Counted from the first letter of the stretch, positions 16,144 to 25,489 are shown. The stretch: 64,000 nt of DNA from Fusobacterium_C necrophorum (GCF_900104395.1 NZ_FMXX01000012.1); one strand, 5' to 3'. The notes: generated from the letters alone by a model not told the origin. Numbers and translations are program-made.

Positions 16144-16428
16144 ATGATTTCGGAAAAATTATGCAAAAAAATAAAAACAATCAATGAAGAATTCAAAAAA
16201 TTAGGCTTTGATTTGGAAGAAGATCTACAAGAGCTCTGTGAAGAAAGAGAGGACATGGCAGAAAGACTGGAAAATACAAAATTCAAAAAAATGAATTTTT
16301 CCAAAGATAAGGAGGCAAATTGTTATATCTTGAATTTGGAAGATTGTCAAATCGGTTTTTTTGTAACCTTCGGAGAGGATGAGGAAGGTCCTTGGTATGA
16401 AACGGAAGCGGAGATTATTTTCTTTTAA
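16144..16428 (+). CDS. Hypothetical acidic protein (94 aa)
   Basis: A soluble acidic protein. The N-terminal half is a Lys/Glu-rich coiled-coil-like helix (residues 5-40) and the C-terminal half is strand-rich (CYILNLEDCQIGFFVTFGED). The last part, GPWYETEAEIIFF, suggests a small beta domain. No family recognised. It is the third gene of the compact trio 15867-16428. Confidence 0.55.
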   Translation: MISEKLCKKIKTINEEFKKLGFDLEEDLQELCEEREDMAERLENTKFKKMNFSKDKEANCYILNLEDCQIGFFVTFGEDEEGPWYETEAEIIFF

Positions 16429-16517
16429 AGATTATTATTCATTTTATAAATGACACTGAAAATTGATAAAAAGATTAAAGAAATTTAAAAATATCAACAA
16501 AACGAGATTTGGAAAAG

Positions 16518-16570
16518 AAAAAGAGGAGAAGATGATATATAAAAGAAATGTATTTTTTCCTCTTTTTTTT
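16518..16570 (+). terminator. Possible terminator before the lysine operon leader
   Basis: AAAAAGAGGA (16518-16527) can pair with TCCTCTTTTT (16558-16567), which runs on into more T. The loop is long (30 bases), so this is uncertain. The rest of 16429-16517 shows no gene. Confidence 0.4.
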
Positions 16571-16587
16571 CTTCTCAAAAATAAAAA

Positions 16588-16616
16588 TTGACATAAAAAA
16601 GAAAACAAATTATACT
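16588..16616 (+). promoter_or_regulatory. Consensus sigma-70 promoter of the lysine-fermentation operon
   Basis: TTGACA at 16588-16593, a 17-base A-rich spacer, and TATACT at 16611-16616. Transcription should start around 16623, about 35 bases before the riboswitch P1 stem. Confidence 0.85.
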
Positions 16617-16657
16617 ATTATTGAAAGAAAAGTATAAAACTGAATAGTAAAAATTAG

Positions 16658-16846
16658 AAATAGAGGTGCAGATATGAGGATAGCATAAGAGTGCTAAGGA
16701 AAAAGCTTCCGAAATCTTATGTGAAGGGCATAGTTGCCGAAAGAAGTTATTAGGCTTGTGTGATAACTTCTTGGGGAATGTGTGGAAAATACATTCACTG
16801 TCATATTCTTTTAGGAGTATGGAGAGCTATTGAAGGATAGTTTTTT
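16658..16846 (+). promoter_or_regulatory. Lysine riboswitch with overlapping intrinsic terminator (predicted ON switch)
   Basis: The conserved lysine-aptamer blocks are present: AGAGGTGC (16662-16669), GTGAAGGG (16721-16728), GCCGAAAG (from 16736), CACTGTC (16796-16802) and GGAGAG (16821-16826). P3 pairs AGAAGTTAT (16742-16750) with ATAACTTCT (16763-16771). P4 pairs 16776-16783 with 16789-16796. P5 pairs CATATTC (16802-16808) with GAGTATG (16815-16821). P1 is short: AATAG (16659-16663) with CTATT (16827-16831). The same CTAT also forms a terminator, AGCTAT (16825-16830) with ATAGTT (16837-16842), ending in six T (16841-16846). Lysine-stabilised P1 would block the terminator and so turn the operon on. 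Confidence 0.88.
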
Positions 16847-16969
16847 GTTCTTTTACTAGGAATGGACTGAGCAACCGAAGTATCTCTTGTTTTTATTTTT
16901 TGTAAAGCAAGGATAGCGGAATGGTAATTATTAAAATATATTTATATAAATGTAGAGGAGGAAAACGAT

Positions 16970-17353
16970 ATGAAATCAGTGATCAGATTAAGAATGAGTT
17001 CACACGATGCACATTATGGAGGAAATTTAGTAGACGGAGCAAGAATGCTTCAATTGTTCGGGGATGTGGCAACAGAACTTTTGATTCAAATGGACGGAGA
17101 TGAAGGATTGTTTAAGGCTTATGATAATATCGAATTTATGGCACCCGTATTTGCCGGAGATTTTATTGAAGCTGTAGGAGAAATTGTGAGTGCCGGGAAT
17201 TCTTCCAGAAAAATGGTGTTTGAAGCGAGAAAAGTAATTGTCCCAAGACCTGATATTTCCGATTCGGCGGCAGATGTTTTAGAAGAACCTATTGTGGTAT
17301 GTAGAGCAAGTGGAACCTGTGTAACACCAAAAGAAAAACAACGAAAAAAATAG
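16970..17353 (+). CDS. kal: 3-aminobutyryl-CoA ammonia-lyase
   Basis: A 127-residue hotdog-fold enzyme that deaminates L-3-aminobutyryl-CoA to crotonyl-CoA in lysine fermentation. SSHDAHYGGNLVDGARMLQLFGDVATEL matches the family's acyl-CoA-thioesterase-like core. Identity rests on the order kal-kce-kdd-kamA-kamBCDE, the known fusobacterial operon. The start ATG follows GAGGAGG. It is the first gene after the lysine riboswitch. Confidence 0.92.
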   Translation: MKSVIRLRMSSHDAHYGGNLVDGARMLQLFGDVATELLIQMDGDEGLFKAYDNIEFMAPVFAGDFIEAVGEIVSAGNSSRKMVFEARKVIVPRPDISDSAADVLEEPIVVCRASGTCVTPKEKQRKK

Positions 17354-17387
17354 AGAGGAAAGGAAATCATAAACGGAGGAGGGTGAC

Positions 17388-18203
17388 ATGGAAAAATTAA
17401 TTATTACTGCTGCTATTTGTGGGGCGGAAGTGACAAAAGAAAACAATCCGGCAGTTCCTTATACAGTAGAAGAAATTGTTCGAGAAGCAGAATCTGCTTA
17501 CAAAGCAGGAGCCAGTATCATTCATTTGCATGTAAGATATGATGACGGAACTCCGACTCAGGATAAGGCTAGATTTAAAGAATGTATGGATGCGATTCGA
17601 GAAAAATGTCCGGATGCAATTATTCAACCGTCTACAGGAGGAGCGGTAGGAATGACAGACTTGGAAAGATTGCAACCGACAGAGTTAGGACCGGAAATGG
17701 CGACGTTAGATTGTGGGACATGTAATTTCGGGGGGGATGAAGTCTTTACAAATACGGAAAATACCATTAAGAATTTTGGAAAAATTATGATTGAGAGAGG
17801 AGTAAAACCTGAAATCGAAGTTTTTGACAAAGGAATGGTGGATTACGCAATTCGATATGCAAAACAAGGATATATTAAATATCCAATGCATTTTGACTTT
17901 GTATTAGGAGTACAAATGGCAGCCAGTGCGAGAGATTTAGTGTTTATTAGTGAAAGCATTCCGGAAGGATCCACTTGGACAGTAGCCGGAGTGGGAAAAC
18001 ATCAGTTTCCCATGGCGGCTCTGGCAATTGTCATGGGTGGACATGTTAGAGTCGGGTTTGAAGACAACGTTTTCATTGAAAAGGGTGTTTTAGCAAAGTC
18101 AAATGGAGAATTGGTGGAAAAAGTTGTTAGAATGGCAAAAGAATTAGGAAGAGAAATTGCCACTCCGACAGAAGCAAGACAAATTTTAGGATTAACAAAA
18201 TAA
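17388..18203 (+). CDS. kce: 3-keto-5-aminohexanoate cleavage enzyme
   Basis: A 271-residue TIM-barrel BKACE-family enzyme. It converts (5S)-5-amino-3-oxohexanoate and acetyl-CoA to 3-aminobutyryl-CoA and acetoacetate. The zinc-binding His46 and His48 lie in SIIHLHVRYDDGTPTQD. QPSTGG (residues 80-85) and the FVLGV and VGFEDN segments fit the substrate site. It follows kal by 34 bases with a GGAGG site. Confidence 0.94.
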   Translation: MEKLIITAAICGAEVTKENNPAVPYTVEEIVREAESAYKAGASIIHLHVRYDDGTPTQDKARFKECMDAIREKCPDAIIQPSTGGAVGMTDLERLQPTELGPEMATLDCGTCNFGGDEVFTNTENTIKNFGKIMIERGVKPEIEVFDKGMVDYAIRYAKQGYIKYPMHFDFVLGVQMAASARDLVFISESIPEGSTWTVAGVGKHQFPMAALAIVMGGHVRVGFEDNVFIEKGVLAKSNGELVEKVVRMAKELGREIATPTEARQILGLTK

Positions 18204-18226
18204 AGACTGACTATAGGAGGATAAAA

Positions 18227-19264
18227 ATGAAAAAAGGATGTAAATACGGGACTCATAGAGTAATTGAACCATTAGGAGTATTACCTCAACCGGCAAAAAA
18301 GATTTCTAATGATATGGAATTGTATTCCAACGAAATCTTAATTGATGTCATTGCCTTAAATATTGATTCCGCTTCTTTTACACAAATTGAAGAAGAAGCT
18401 CATGGAGATGTGGATAAAATCAAAGCAAAAATTCTTGAAATTGTGGCAGAAAAAGGAAAAATGCAAAATCCGGTAACCGGTTCAGGAGGAATGTTAATCG
18501 GAACTATTGAAAAAATCGGAGAAGATTTAGTAGGAGTGACTCCATTAAAAGTAGGAGATAAAATCGCTACTTTGGTATCTTTATCATTAACTCCATTGAA
18601 AATAGAAGAGATTACAGCAATTTATCCGGAAATTGACAGAGTGGAAATCAAGGGAAAAGCAATCTTGTTTGAAAGTGGAATTTATGCAATTTTACCGGAA
18701 GATATGCCGGAAAATTTAGCATTGGCTGCTTTGGACGTAGCAGGAGCACCGGCTCAAATTGCAAAATTGGTAAAACCTTGTCAATCGGTAGCAATTCTAG
18801 GGTCTGCCGGAAAATCAGGAATGCTTTGTGCTTATGAAGCGGTGAAAAGAGTCGGACCTACCGGAAAGGTCATAGGAGTTGTTCGAAACGAAAAAGAAAA
18901 AGCACTGTTAGAAAGAGTAAGCAACAAAGTAAAAGTAGTGATTGCAGATGCTACAAAACCTATTGATGTGTTGAATGCTGTTTTGGAAGCAAATGACGGA
19001 AAGGAAGTTGATGTGGCTGTAAACTGTGTAAATGTCGCAAATACAGAAATGTCTACTATTTTACCGGTGAAAGATTATGGAATTGCTTATTTCTTCTCCA
19101 TGGCAACCGGATTTACAAAAGCTGCTTTAGGGGCAGAAGGAGTAGGAAAGGATATTACTATGATCGTTGGAAACGGGTATACTCATGATCATGCCGCTAT
19201 TACTTTGGAAGAATTGAGAGAAAGTGCAGTATTGAGAGAAATTTTCAATGAGCTGTATTTGTAG
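18227..19264 (+). CDS. kdd: L-erythro-3,5-diaminohexanoate dehydrogenase
   Basis: A 345-residue NAD(P)-dependent enzyme oxidatively deaminating 3,5-diaminohexanoate to 3-oxo-5-aminohexanoate. It opens with GCKYGTHRVIEP, typical of Kdd. The nucleotide-binding segment is AILGSAGKSGMLCAYEAVKRVG near residues 185-205, in an MDR-like Rossmann fold. Co-directional in the operon, 23 bases after kce. Confidence 0.94.
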   Translation: MKKGCKYGTHRVIEPLGVLPQPAKKISNDMELYSNEILIDVIALNIDSASFTQIEEEAHGDVDKIKAKILEIVAEKGKMQNPVTGSGGMLIGTIEKIGEDLVGVTPLKVGDKIATLVSLSLTPLKIEEITAIYPEIDRVEIKGKAILFESGIYAILPEDMPENLALAALDVAGAPAQIAKLVKPCQSVAILGSAGKSGMLCAYEAVKRVGPTGKVIGVVRNEKEKALLERVSNKVKVVIADATKPIDVLNAVLEANDGKEVDVAVNCVNVANTEMSTILPVKDYGIAYFFSMATGFTKAALGAEGVGKDITMIVGNGYTHDHAAITLEELRESAVLREIFNELYL

Positions 19265-19326
19265 TGTAAAGTAGAAATTGATGGTTGTAAAAAAGGTTGT
19301 AAAAATGAAAATAAGGAGATGAGGAT

Positions 19327-20586
19327 ATGAATACTGTAAATACTAGGGCGAAGTTTTTTCCGAATGTAACGGACGAACAATGGAATGATTGGAAATGGCA
19401 GGTACGAAATAGAATTGAAACTTTGGAAGATTTGAAACAATTTGCAAACTTGAGTGAAGAAGAATCTGAAGGAGTTGTAAAAACTTTGGAAACTTTGAGA
19501 ATGGCAATTACTCCATATTATTTTTCCTTGATTGATTTAGAGGATCCGAATTGTCCGGTTAGAAAACAAGCAATTCCAACTGTTCAAGAAATTCATCAAT
19601 CTAAAGCGGATTTACTGGATCCTTTGCATGAAGATGCAGACTCTCCATGTCCGGGCTTAACTCACAGATATCCGGATCGAGTGTTACTTCTTATCACAGA
19701 TATGTGTTCTATGTATTGTAGGCACTGTACCAGAAGAAGATTTGCAGGACAAAGCGACGACTCCATGCCTATGGAAAGAATTGATAAATGTATCGAATAT
19801 ATTGCAAAAACTCCGGAAGTAAGAGATGTATTATTATCAGGAGGAGATGCTTTATTGGTTTCAGATGAATTTTTGGAATCTATCATTCAAAAATTAAGAG
19901 CCATTCCTCATGTGGAAATTATTAGAATCGGATCCAGAACTCCCGTGGTATTGCCTCAAAGAATTACTCCGGAATTATGTAATATGTTAAAGAAATATCA
20001 TCCAATTTGGTTAAATACTCACTTTAATCATCCGAAAGAAGTCACTCCGGAAGCAAAGAGGGCTTGTGAAATGTTAGCCGACGCAGGAGTTCCTTTAGGA
20101 AACCAATCTGTACTTTTAAGAGGAGTGAACGACTCTGTTCCCGTTATGAAAAAGTTGATGCATGAATTGGTTATGATGAGAGTTCGACCTTACTATATTT
20201 ATCAATGTGATTTGTCTATGGGATTGGAACATTTCAGAACTCCGGTTTCTAAGGGAATCGAAATCATTGAAGGGTTAAGAGGACATACTTCAGGATATGC
20301 AGTGCCGACTTTCGTAGTGGATGCACCTGGTGGTGGAGGAAAAACTCCGGTAATGCCTCAATATGTAATTTCTCAATCTCCACATAAAGTCATTTTGAGA
20401 AACTTTGAAGGAGTGATTACTACTTATACGGAACCGGATCATTATGAGGAAGGATTCCCGGGAGATTATGAATCTACAGGAGTCTCTATGCTTCTTGGCG
20501 GTCAACAAATGGCTTTAGAACCAACGCAACTGTTAAGACATGACAGATATGCAAAACGTTTGGAAGAAGAGGCAAAAAATAAATAG
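19327..20586 (+). CDS. kamA: Lysine 2,3-aminomutase
   Basis: A 419-residue radical-SAM, PLP-dependent enzyme making L-beta-lysine. The [4Fe-4S] motif is Cys127-x3-Cys131-x2-Cys134 in CSMYCRHC. The PLP lysine is Lys339 in PGGGGKTPV. These are two residues beyond the clostridial numbering, as expected for one small N-terminal difference. Length matches the family. It is the first committed step of the pathway but fourth gene in the operon. Confidence 0.97.
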   Translation: MNTVNTRAKFFPNVTDEQWNDWKWQVRNRIETLEDLKQFANLSEEESEGVVKTLETLRMAITPYYFSLIDLEDPNCPVRKQAIPTVQEIHQSKADLLDPLHEDADSPCPGLTHRYPDRVLLLITDMCSMYCRHCTRRRFAGQSDDSMPMERIDKCIEYIAKTPEVRDVLLSGGDALLVSDEFLESIIQKLRAIPHVEIIRIGSRTPVVLPQRITPELCNMLKKYHPIWLNTHFNHPKEVTPEAKRACEMLADAGVPLGNQSVLLRGVNDSVPVMKKLMHELVMMRVRPYYIYQCDLSMGLEHFRTPVSKGIEIIEGLRGHTSGYAVPTFVVDAPGGGGKTPVMPQYVISQSPHKVILRNFEGVITTYTEPDHYEEGFPGDYESTGVSMLLGGQQMALEPTQLLRHDRYAKRLEEEAKNK

Positions 20587-20610
20587 AAAATGCAAAGGCG
20601 GTAGAAGGAT

Positions 20611-21693
20611 ATGATAAACACCTATACTTTCTTAAAGGATCACAAAAGAATATCCATTATTGGAATGGAAAAAAATGTAGGGAAAACCACTCTATTGAAT
20701 CAGCTGATTTTAGATATAGCAGATCAAAAAACATTAGCTTTGACTTCGATTGGAAGAGATGGAGAGGAAGTGGATGTGGTAACCAGCACTCATAAACCTA
20801 AAATATTTGTGTATCCCGGAACGATAGTGGCTACCGCCAGAGATTGTCTGGCTAACTGCGATATTACGAAGGAGATTTTGTATACAACCAATTTTACCAC
20901 TCCTATGGGGAATATCGTAGTGGTCAGGGCAATCACAGGGGGATATGTTGATATTGCAGGTCCTTCCTACAATAAACAGATAAAAGAAATTCTAAATATT
21001 ATGGAAAGTTTTGGAGCGGAAATTTCCATTGTGGACGGGGCCTTAGGAAGAAAGAGTTCTGCCATTGGAGAAGTGACAGATGCAACGGTTTTGGCAACCG
21101 GAGCAGCTTTTTCTTTGGATATGAGTAAGGTTATTGAAGAAACGAAAAAGACGACAATTTTATTGAATCTTCCCGAATTTTCAGGAGAAAAAAAAGAAAT
21201 AGAAAGCTGGATGTCAAAAGCCAGAGTTGTTATTCAACAGAAAGATGGAACTGTTATTTTTTTAAAAGCAATTTCAACGATGGATTCCGTACAAGAAATC
21301 AAAGAGTATTTAAAGAAAGATTTAGAGAATGTTTTTGTGCGAGGAGCTATCACAAGTCGTTTTTTAGATGTGTTTATTAAAAATCGAGGAAATTTTGATC
21401 ATGTCAATTTAGTGGCCATTGACGGGACTCGCTTTTTCATTAGCTATCAGGAATATCAAAAAGCTTTGGCATGCAATCTTTCTTTTTATGTTATGAATAC
21501 GATACATTTGTTATTTGTTTCCTGTAATCCTCACTCTCCTCTTGGAGTCGATTTTCCAAAGAAAGAATTTCAAAATAAATTGCAACAGGAAATTCTTTGT
21601 CATGTTATTGATGTAAAGGAGGGAGAAAAATGCGATTTATCGATGAAAGAAGTATCGAAAGAATCGGTTTTAACCGACTCTTGTCACGTGTAG
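20611..21693 (+). CDS. kamB: KamB, lysine 5,6-aminomutase reactivase partner
   Basis: A 360-residue protein with an N-terminal P-loop, GMEKNVGKTTLLNQL (residues ~18-32), and a nucleotide-binding look (SIVDGALGRKSSA). It occupies the kamB place between kamA and kamD in lysine operons. By family naming it forms, with KamC, a factor that reactivates the B12-dependent lysine 5,6-aminomutase. That role is inferred, not shown by the sequence. Its 3' end overlaps kamC by 64 bases. Confidence 0.85.
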   Translation: MINTYTFLKDHKRISIIGMEKNVGKTTLLNQLILDIADQKTLALTSIGRDGEEVDVVTSTHKPKIFVYPGTIVATARDCLANCDITKEILYTTNFTTPMGNIVVVRAITGGYVDIAGPSYNKQIKEILNIMESFGAEISIVDGALGRKSSAIGEVTDATVLATGAAFSLDMSKVIEETKKTTILLNLPEFSGEKKEIESWMSKARVVIQQKDGTVIFLKAISTMDSVQEIKEYLKKDLENVFVRGAITSRFLDVFIKNRGNFDHVNLVAIDGTRFFISYQEYQKALACNLSFYVMNTIHLLFVSCNPHSPLGVDFPKKEFQNKLQQEILCHVIDVKEGEKCDLSMKEVSKESVLTDSCHV

Positions 21694-23099
21694 AGATACT
21701 TTCCAACTATGGAGAAGAAAAACTAAAAAATTTGAAACCTTTTGTTCCGGGAGAAGAGGAGGCATTGGAACGAAATTTCGAAGAAATACAACAGTTTATC
21801 AATTTTTCCGAAGAAACAGATCGGAAAAGTTTTTTGTTGACTTTGGAATCTTATATTCATAGAATGAAAAATATCAAAAAATTAATTCGAATGGTAGAAA
21901 ATGGAAATGTTCTAGATGAAGTAGAATTATTTGAGGTAAAAGTACAGGCCATTTATATGGAAAAACTTCAAGAATGTTTGCAAGAACTGCCGGCTGAATT
22001 ACAAGGTTTTTCTCTACAACCCTTAAATAAAATTTTAGAGGCTTTGGATCCTCAATCAGATCGAAATCCTACTTTTTATTTATATGAAAGTTATTCGAGG
22101 CAATTGACAGCGTTGCGAGAGCAGAGAAAAAAAGTAGAAAAACAAATTTATGCCACACGAGATTATGACACGATAGTCAAACTGAAAGAGGAAAGACTTA
22201 CTTTTCTGGTAGAGGAAGAAAAGGAAGAATATCGTATCCGTACAAAACTAAGTCAGGTGATAGCGGAAGAAGCAAACATATATTTAGAAAATATAGAAAA
22301 GATAGGGAATTTAGATTTTTTAATAGCAAAGGCGAAATTTGCAAAGAAGTACTCTGCTCATAAACCCGGTATCTCCAGAGACGTTTTTTTTCAAATCAAA
22401 AAAGCGGTGAATTTGGAATTGAAAGAAATGCTGGAAGCAAAAGGGAAAACTTATACTCCGATTGGCATTGAACTGGGAGAAGGAGTTACCATCATCACAG
22501 GTGCCAATATGGGAGGAAAGAGTGTCGCTTTAAAGACAATTACAGAAAATTTATTGTTGTTTCATATGGGATTTTTTGTAATTGCAGAGGAAGCCAGCCT
22601 TCCATTGGTTGATTTCGTATTCTTTATCTCGGATGATATGCAGGATATTTCAAAAGGCTTGAGTACTTTTGGAGCTGAAATAATGAAGCTACAGGAGGTC
22701 AATGTATTTTTAGAATTAGGCAAAGGCTTTGTTGTATTTGATGAATTTGCAAGAGGAACCAACCCGAAAGAAGGTCAAAAATTTGTTCGAGCCCTAGCGA
22801 AATTCCTAAATGGAAAGCCTAGTATTTCCTTAATTACAACTCACTTTGACGGAGTTGTAGACTCCAGTATGAACCATTACCAAGTTGTAGGCTTAAAAAA
22901 TATAGATTTCGAACTATTAAAAAATAGAATTGCACTTAGCAATAAGTCTATGGAGCTCATTCAAGAGTGCATGGATTTTCGATTAGAGAGAGCAAGTGTG
23001 GAAGAGGTACCGAAAGATGCCTTGAATATTGCTAAACTGATTGGACTGGACGAAAAATTTAATGAAGTGATTTCGCAAGAATATCATAAGGAGGACTAA
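21630..23099 (+). CDS. kamC: KamC, MutS-like ATPase of lysine 5,6-aminomutase reactivation
   Basis: A 489-residue MutS-related protein. Helical lever and core regions fill residues ~1-270, and a MutS-type ABC ATPase follows. Walker A is GANMGGKS (residues 291-298), Walker B is FVVFDEFARGT (~368-378), and a LITTHFD switch follows. The DNA mismatch-binding domain I is absent, in line with a non-repair role. The start at 21630 is supported by AAAGGAGGG inside kamB, giving a 64-base overlap in another frame. Confidence 0.85.
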   Translation: MRFIDERSIERIGFNRLLSRVEILSNYGEEKLKNLKPFVPGEEEALERNFEEIQQFINFSEETDRKSFLLTLESYIHRMKNIKKLIRMVENGNVLDEVELFEVKVQAIYMEKLQECLQELPAELQGFSLQPLNKILEALDPQSDRNPTFYLYESYSRQLTALREQRKKVEKQIYATRDYDTIVKLKEERLTFLVEEEKEEYRIRTKLSQVIAEEANIYLENIEKIGNLDFLIAKAKFAKKYSAHKPGISRDVFFQIKKAVNLELKEMLEAKGKTYTPIGIELGEGVTIITGANMGGKSVALKTITENLLLFHMGFFVIAEEASLPLVDFVFFISDDMQDISKGLSTFGAEIMKLQEVNVFLELGKGFVVFDEFARGTNPKEGQKFVRALAKFLNGKPSISLITTHFDGVVDSSMNHYQVVGLKNIDFELLKNRIALSNKSMELIQECMDFRLERASVEEVPKDALNIAKLIGLDEKFNEVISQEYHKED

Positions 23100-23105
23100 A
23101 ACAGT

Positions 23106-24671
23106 ATGAGGAATAATAAATTGGATTTAGATTGGGGGCTTGTAGCGGAAGCTCGAGAATCTGCAAGAAAAATTGTGGCAGATTCCCAAGTTTTCATTGA
23201 TTCTCACAGCACCGTGACGGTAGAAAGAACGATTTGTCGTTTGCTTGGAATTGATGATGTAGATTCTTTCGGAGTACCGCTGCCGAATGCAATCGTGGAT
23301 TATGTGAAAGAAAATGGAAATATCACTCTGGGAATTGCAAAATATATTGGAAATGCAATGTTGGAAACCGGATTGACTCCGCAAGAAATTGCAGAAAAGG
23401 TTGCTAAAAAAGAGTTGGATATTTGCAAAATGAAATGGCACGATGATTTTGATATTCAATTGGAAATCAATCGAATTGCCGTGCAAACAGTGGAAAGAAT
23501 TCGAAAAAATAGAGAAACCAGAGAAAGCATGATAGCCGGATATGGTGGAGATAAAACAGGACCTTTCTTATACATCATCGTAGCTACAGGAAATATTTAT
23601 GAAGACGTAGTACAAGCGGTGGCAGGAGCGAGACAAGGGGCGGACATTATTGCGGTTATTCGTACCACAGGACAATCTTTATTGGACTATGTTCCCTATG
23701 GGGCAACGTCTGAAGGATTTGGAGGAACCTTTGCAACCCAAGAAAATTTCCGTATTATGAGAAAGGCTTTGGATGAAGTAGGACAGGAATTGGGAAGATA
23801 CATTCGACTATGTAACTACTGTTCCGGATTATGTATGCCGGAAATTGCAGCGATGGGAGCTCTAGAAAGATTGGATGTTATGTTGAATGATGCCCTATAT
23901 GGAATTTTATTTAGAGATATTAACATGCAAAGAACTCTTTGCGACCAATTTTTCTCAAGAGTCATTAACGGTTTTGCAGGAGTCATTATTAACACCGGAG
24001 AAGACAACTACTTGACAACAGCGGATGCCTTTGAAGAAGCACATACCGTCTTGGCTTCTCAGTTTATCAATGAACAATATGCTCTGGTTGCCGGGTTACC
24101 TGAAGAACAAATGGGATTGGGGCATGCTTTTGAAATGGATCCGAAATTAGAGAACGGGTTCCTCTATGAATTGGCTCAAGCAGAAATGGCTCGAGAGATT
24201 TTTCCAAATGCTCCCTTAAAATATATGCCGCCTACAAAATTTATGACAGGAAATATTTTCAAAGGACATATTCAAGATGCTTTATTTAATATTATTACCA
24301 TTACAACGAATCAAAGATTATGCTTGTTGGGAATGTTGACGGAAGCAATTCATACTCCATTCCTTGCTGATAGAGCCTTATCCATTGAAAATGCCTTATA
24401 TATTTTCAATAATTTAAAAGATTTTGGAAATGATATTGAATTCAAAAAAGGTGGAATTATGAACACAAGAGCTCAGGAAGTTCTTGAAAAAGCGGCATCT
24501 CTATTGAAAGAAATTGAAGGATTTGGAATTTTTACAACAATTGAAAAAGGAATTTTCGGTGGAGTAAAACGACCGAAAGATGGAGGAAAGGGATTGGCCG
24601 GAGTTTTTGAAAAAGACAGTACCTACTTTAACCCGTTTGTTCCTTTAATGCTTGGAGGTGACAAAGAATGA
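23106..24671 (+). CDS. kamD: Lysine 5,6-aminomutase alpha subunit
   Basis: A 521-residue catalytic TIM-barrel subunit that uses adenosylcobalamin and PLP to move the terminal amino group of beta-lysine to C5. The sequence starts NNKLDLDWGLVAEARESA, and the central AGARQGADIIAVIRTTGQS and EGFGGTFATQENFRIMRKA segments are typical. It starts 7 bases after kamC and overlaps kamE by 4 bases, as expected for a two-subunit enzyme. Confidence 0.96.
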   Translation: MRNNKLDLDWGLVAEARESARKIVADSQVFIDSHSTVTVERTICRLLGIDDVDSFGVPLPNAIVDYVKENGNITLGIAKYIGNAMLETGLTPQEIAEKVAKKELDICKMKWHDDFDIQLEINRIAVQTVERIRKNRETRESMIAGYGGDKTGPFLYIIVATGNIYEDVVQAVAGARQGADIIAVIRTTGQSLLDYVPYGATSEGFGGTFATQENFRIMRKALDEVGQELGRYIRLCNYCSGLCMPEIAAMGALERLDVMLNDALYGILFRDINMQRTLCDQFFSRVINGFAGVIINTGEDNYLTTADAFEEAHTVLASQFINEQYALVAGLPEEQMGLGHAFEMDPKLENGFLYELAQAEMAREIFPNAPLKYMPPTKFMTGNIFKGHIQDALFNIITITTNQRLCLLGMLTEAIHTPFLADRALSIENALYIFNNLKDFGNDIEFKKGGIMNTRAQEVLEKAASLLKEIEGFGIFTTIEKGIFGGVKRPKDGGKGLAGVFEKDSTYFNPFVPLMLGGDKE

Positions 24672-25465
24672 GTTCAGGATTATATTCAATGGAAAAAAGG
24701 GATTTCGATACTACCCTAGATTTAACAAAAATCAAACCTTATGGAGATACGATGAACGACGGAAAGGTGCAAATGAGTTTTACCTTACCGGTTCCGTGTA
24801 ATGAAAAAGGAGTGGAAGCAGCTCTATTGTTAGCAAAACAAATGGGATTTGTAGCCCCTGCAGTTGCTTTTTCAGGTTCTTTGGATAAACAATTCTCTTA
24901 TTATGTAGTGTACGGAGCGACTTCTTATACCGTAGACTATACGGCTATCAAGGTGCAGGCTTTGGAAATCAACACTATGGATATGCATGAGTGTGAAAAA
25001 TATATTGAAGAACACTTTGACAGAGACATTGTTATTGTAGGAGCAAGTACAGGAACGGATGCTCACACTGTAGGAATTGATGCTATTATGAACATGAAGG
25101 GATATGCAGGGCATTATGGATTGGAACGATACAAAGGGATTGAAGCTTACAATTTAGGAAGCCAAATTCCGAATGAAGAATTTATCCAAAAAGCCATTGA
25201 ACTGAAGGCAGATGTTCTTTTGGTGTCTCAAACGGTAACCCAAAAAGACGTTCATATTCAAAATATGACCAATTTGGTGGAATTGCTGGAAGCGGAAGGA
25301 TTGCGGGACAAGGTAATTTTGATTGCCGGAGGAGCGAGAATTACCAACGATCTTGCAAAAGAATTAGGATATGATGCAGGATTCGGACCGGGAAAATATG
25401 CAGATGACGTTGCCACGTATGCTTTAGAAGAAATGGTGGCAAGAGGAATGGGAAAGAAAAAATAA
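24668..25465 (+). CDS. kamE: Lysine 5,6-aminomutase beta subunit, B12-binding
   Basis: A 265-residue subunit with the cobalamin-binding motif DAHTVG, whose axial His is residue 133. The PLP-linking lysine is Lys144 in NMKG; both numbers equal those of the characterised clostridial and Porphyromonas enzymes as I recall them. The Rossmann-like B12 domain fills residues ~115-260. Last gene of the lysine operon, followed by a terminator. Confidence 0.97.
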   Translation: MSSGLYSMEKRDFDTTLDLTKIKPYGDTMNDGKVQMSFTLPVPCNEKGVEAALLLAKQMGFVAPAVAFSGSLDKQFSYYVVYGATSYTVDYTAIKVQALEINTMDMHECEKYIEEHFDRDIVIVGASTGTDAHTVGIDAIMNMKGYAGHYGLERYKGIEAYNLGSQIPNEEFIQKAIELKADVLLVSQTVTQKDVHIQNMTNLVELLEAEGLRDKVILIAGGARITNDLAKELGYDAGFGPGKYADDVATYALEEMVARGMGKKK

Positions 25466-25489
25466 GATAATACTAAATAAACTCTCAAG

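Noticed and set aside
16921..17103. A 60-codon frame beginning before kal
   Set aside because: It overlaps kal in another frame, has no ribosome site and looks unlike any protein; the real start is the ATG at 16970 after GAGGAGG.
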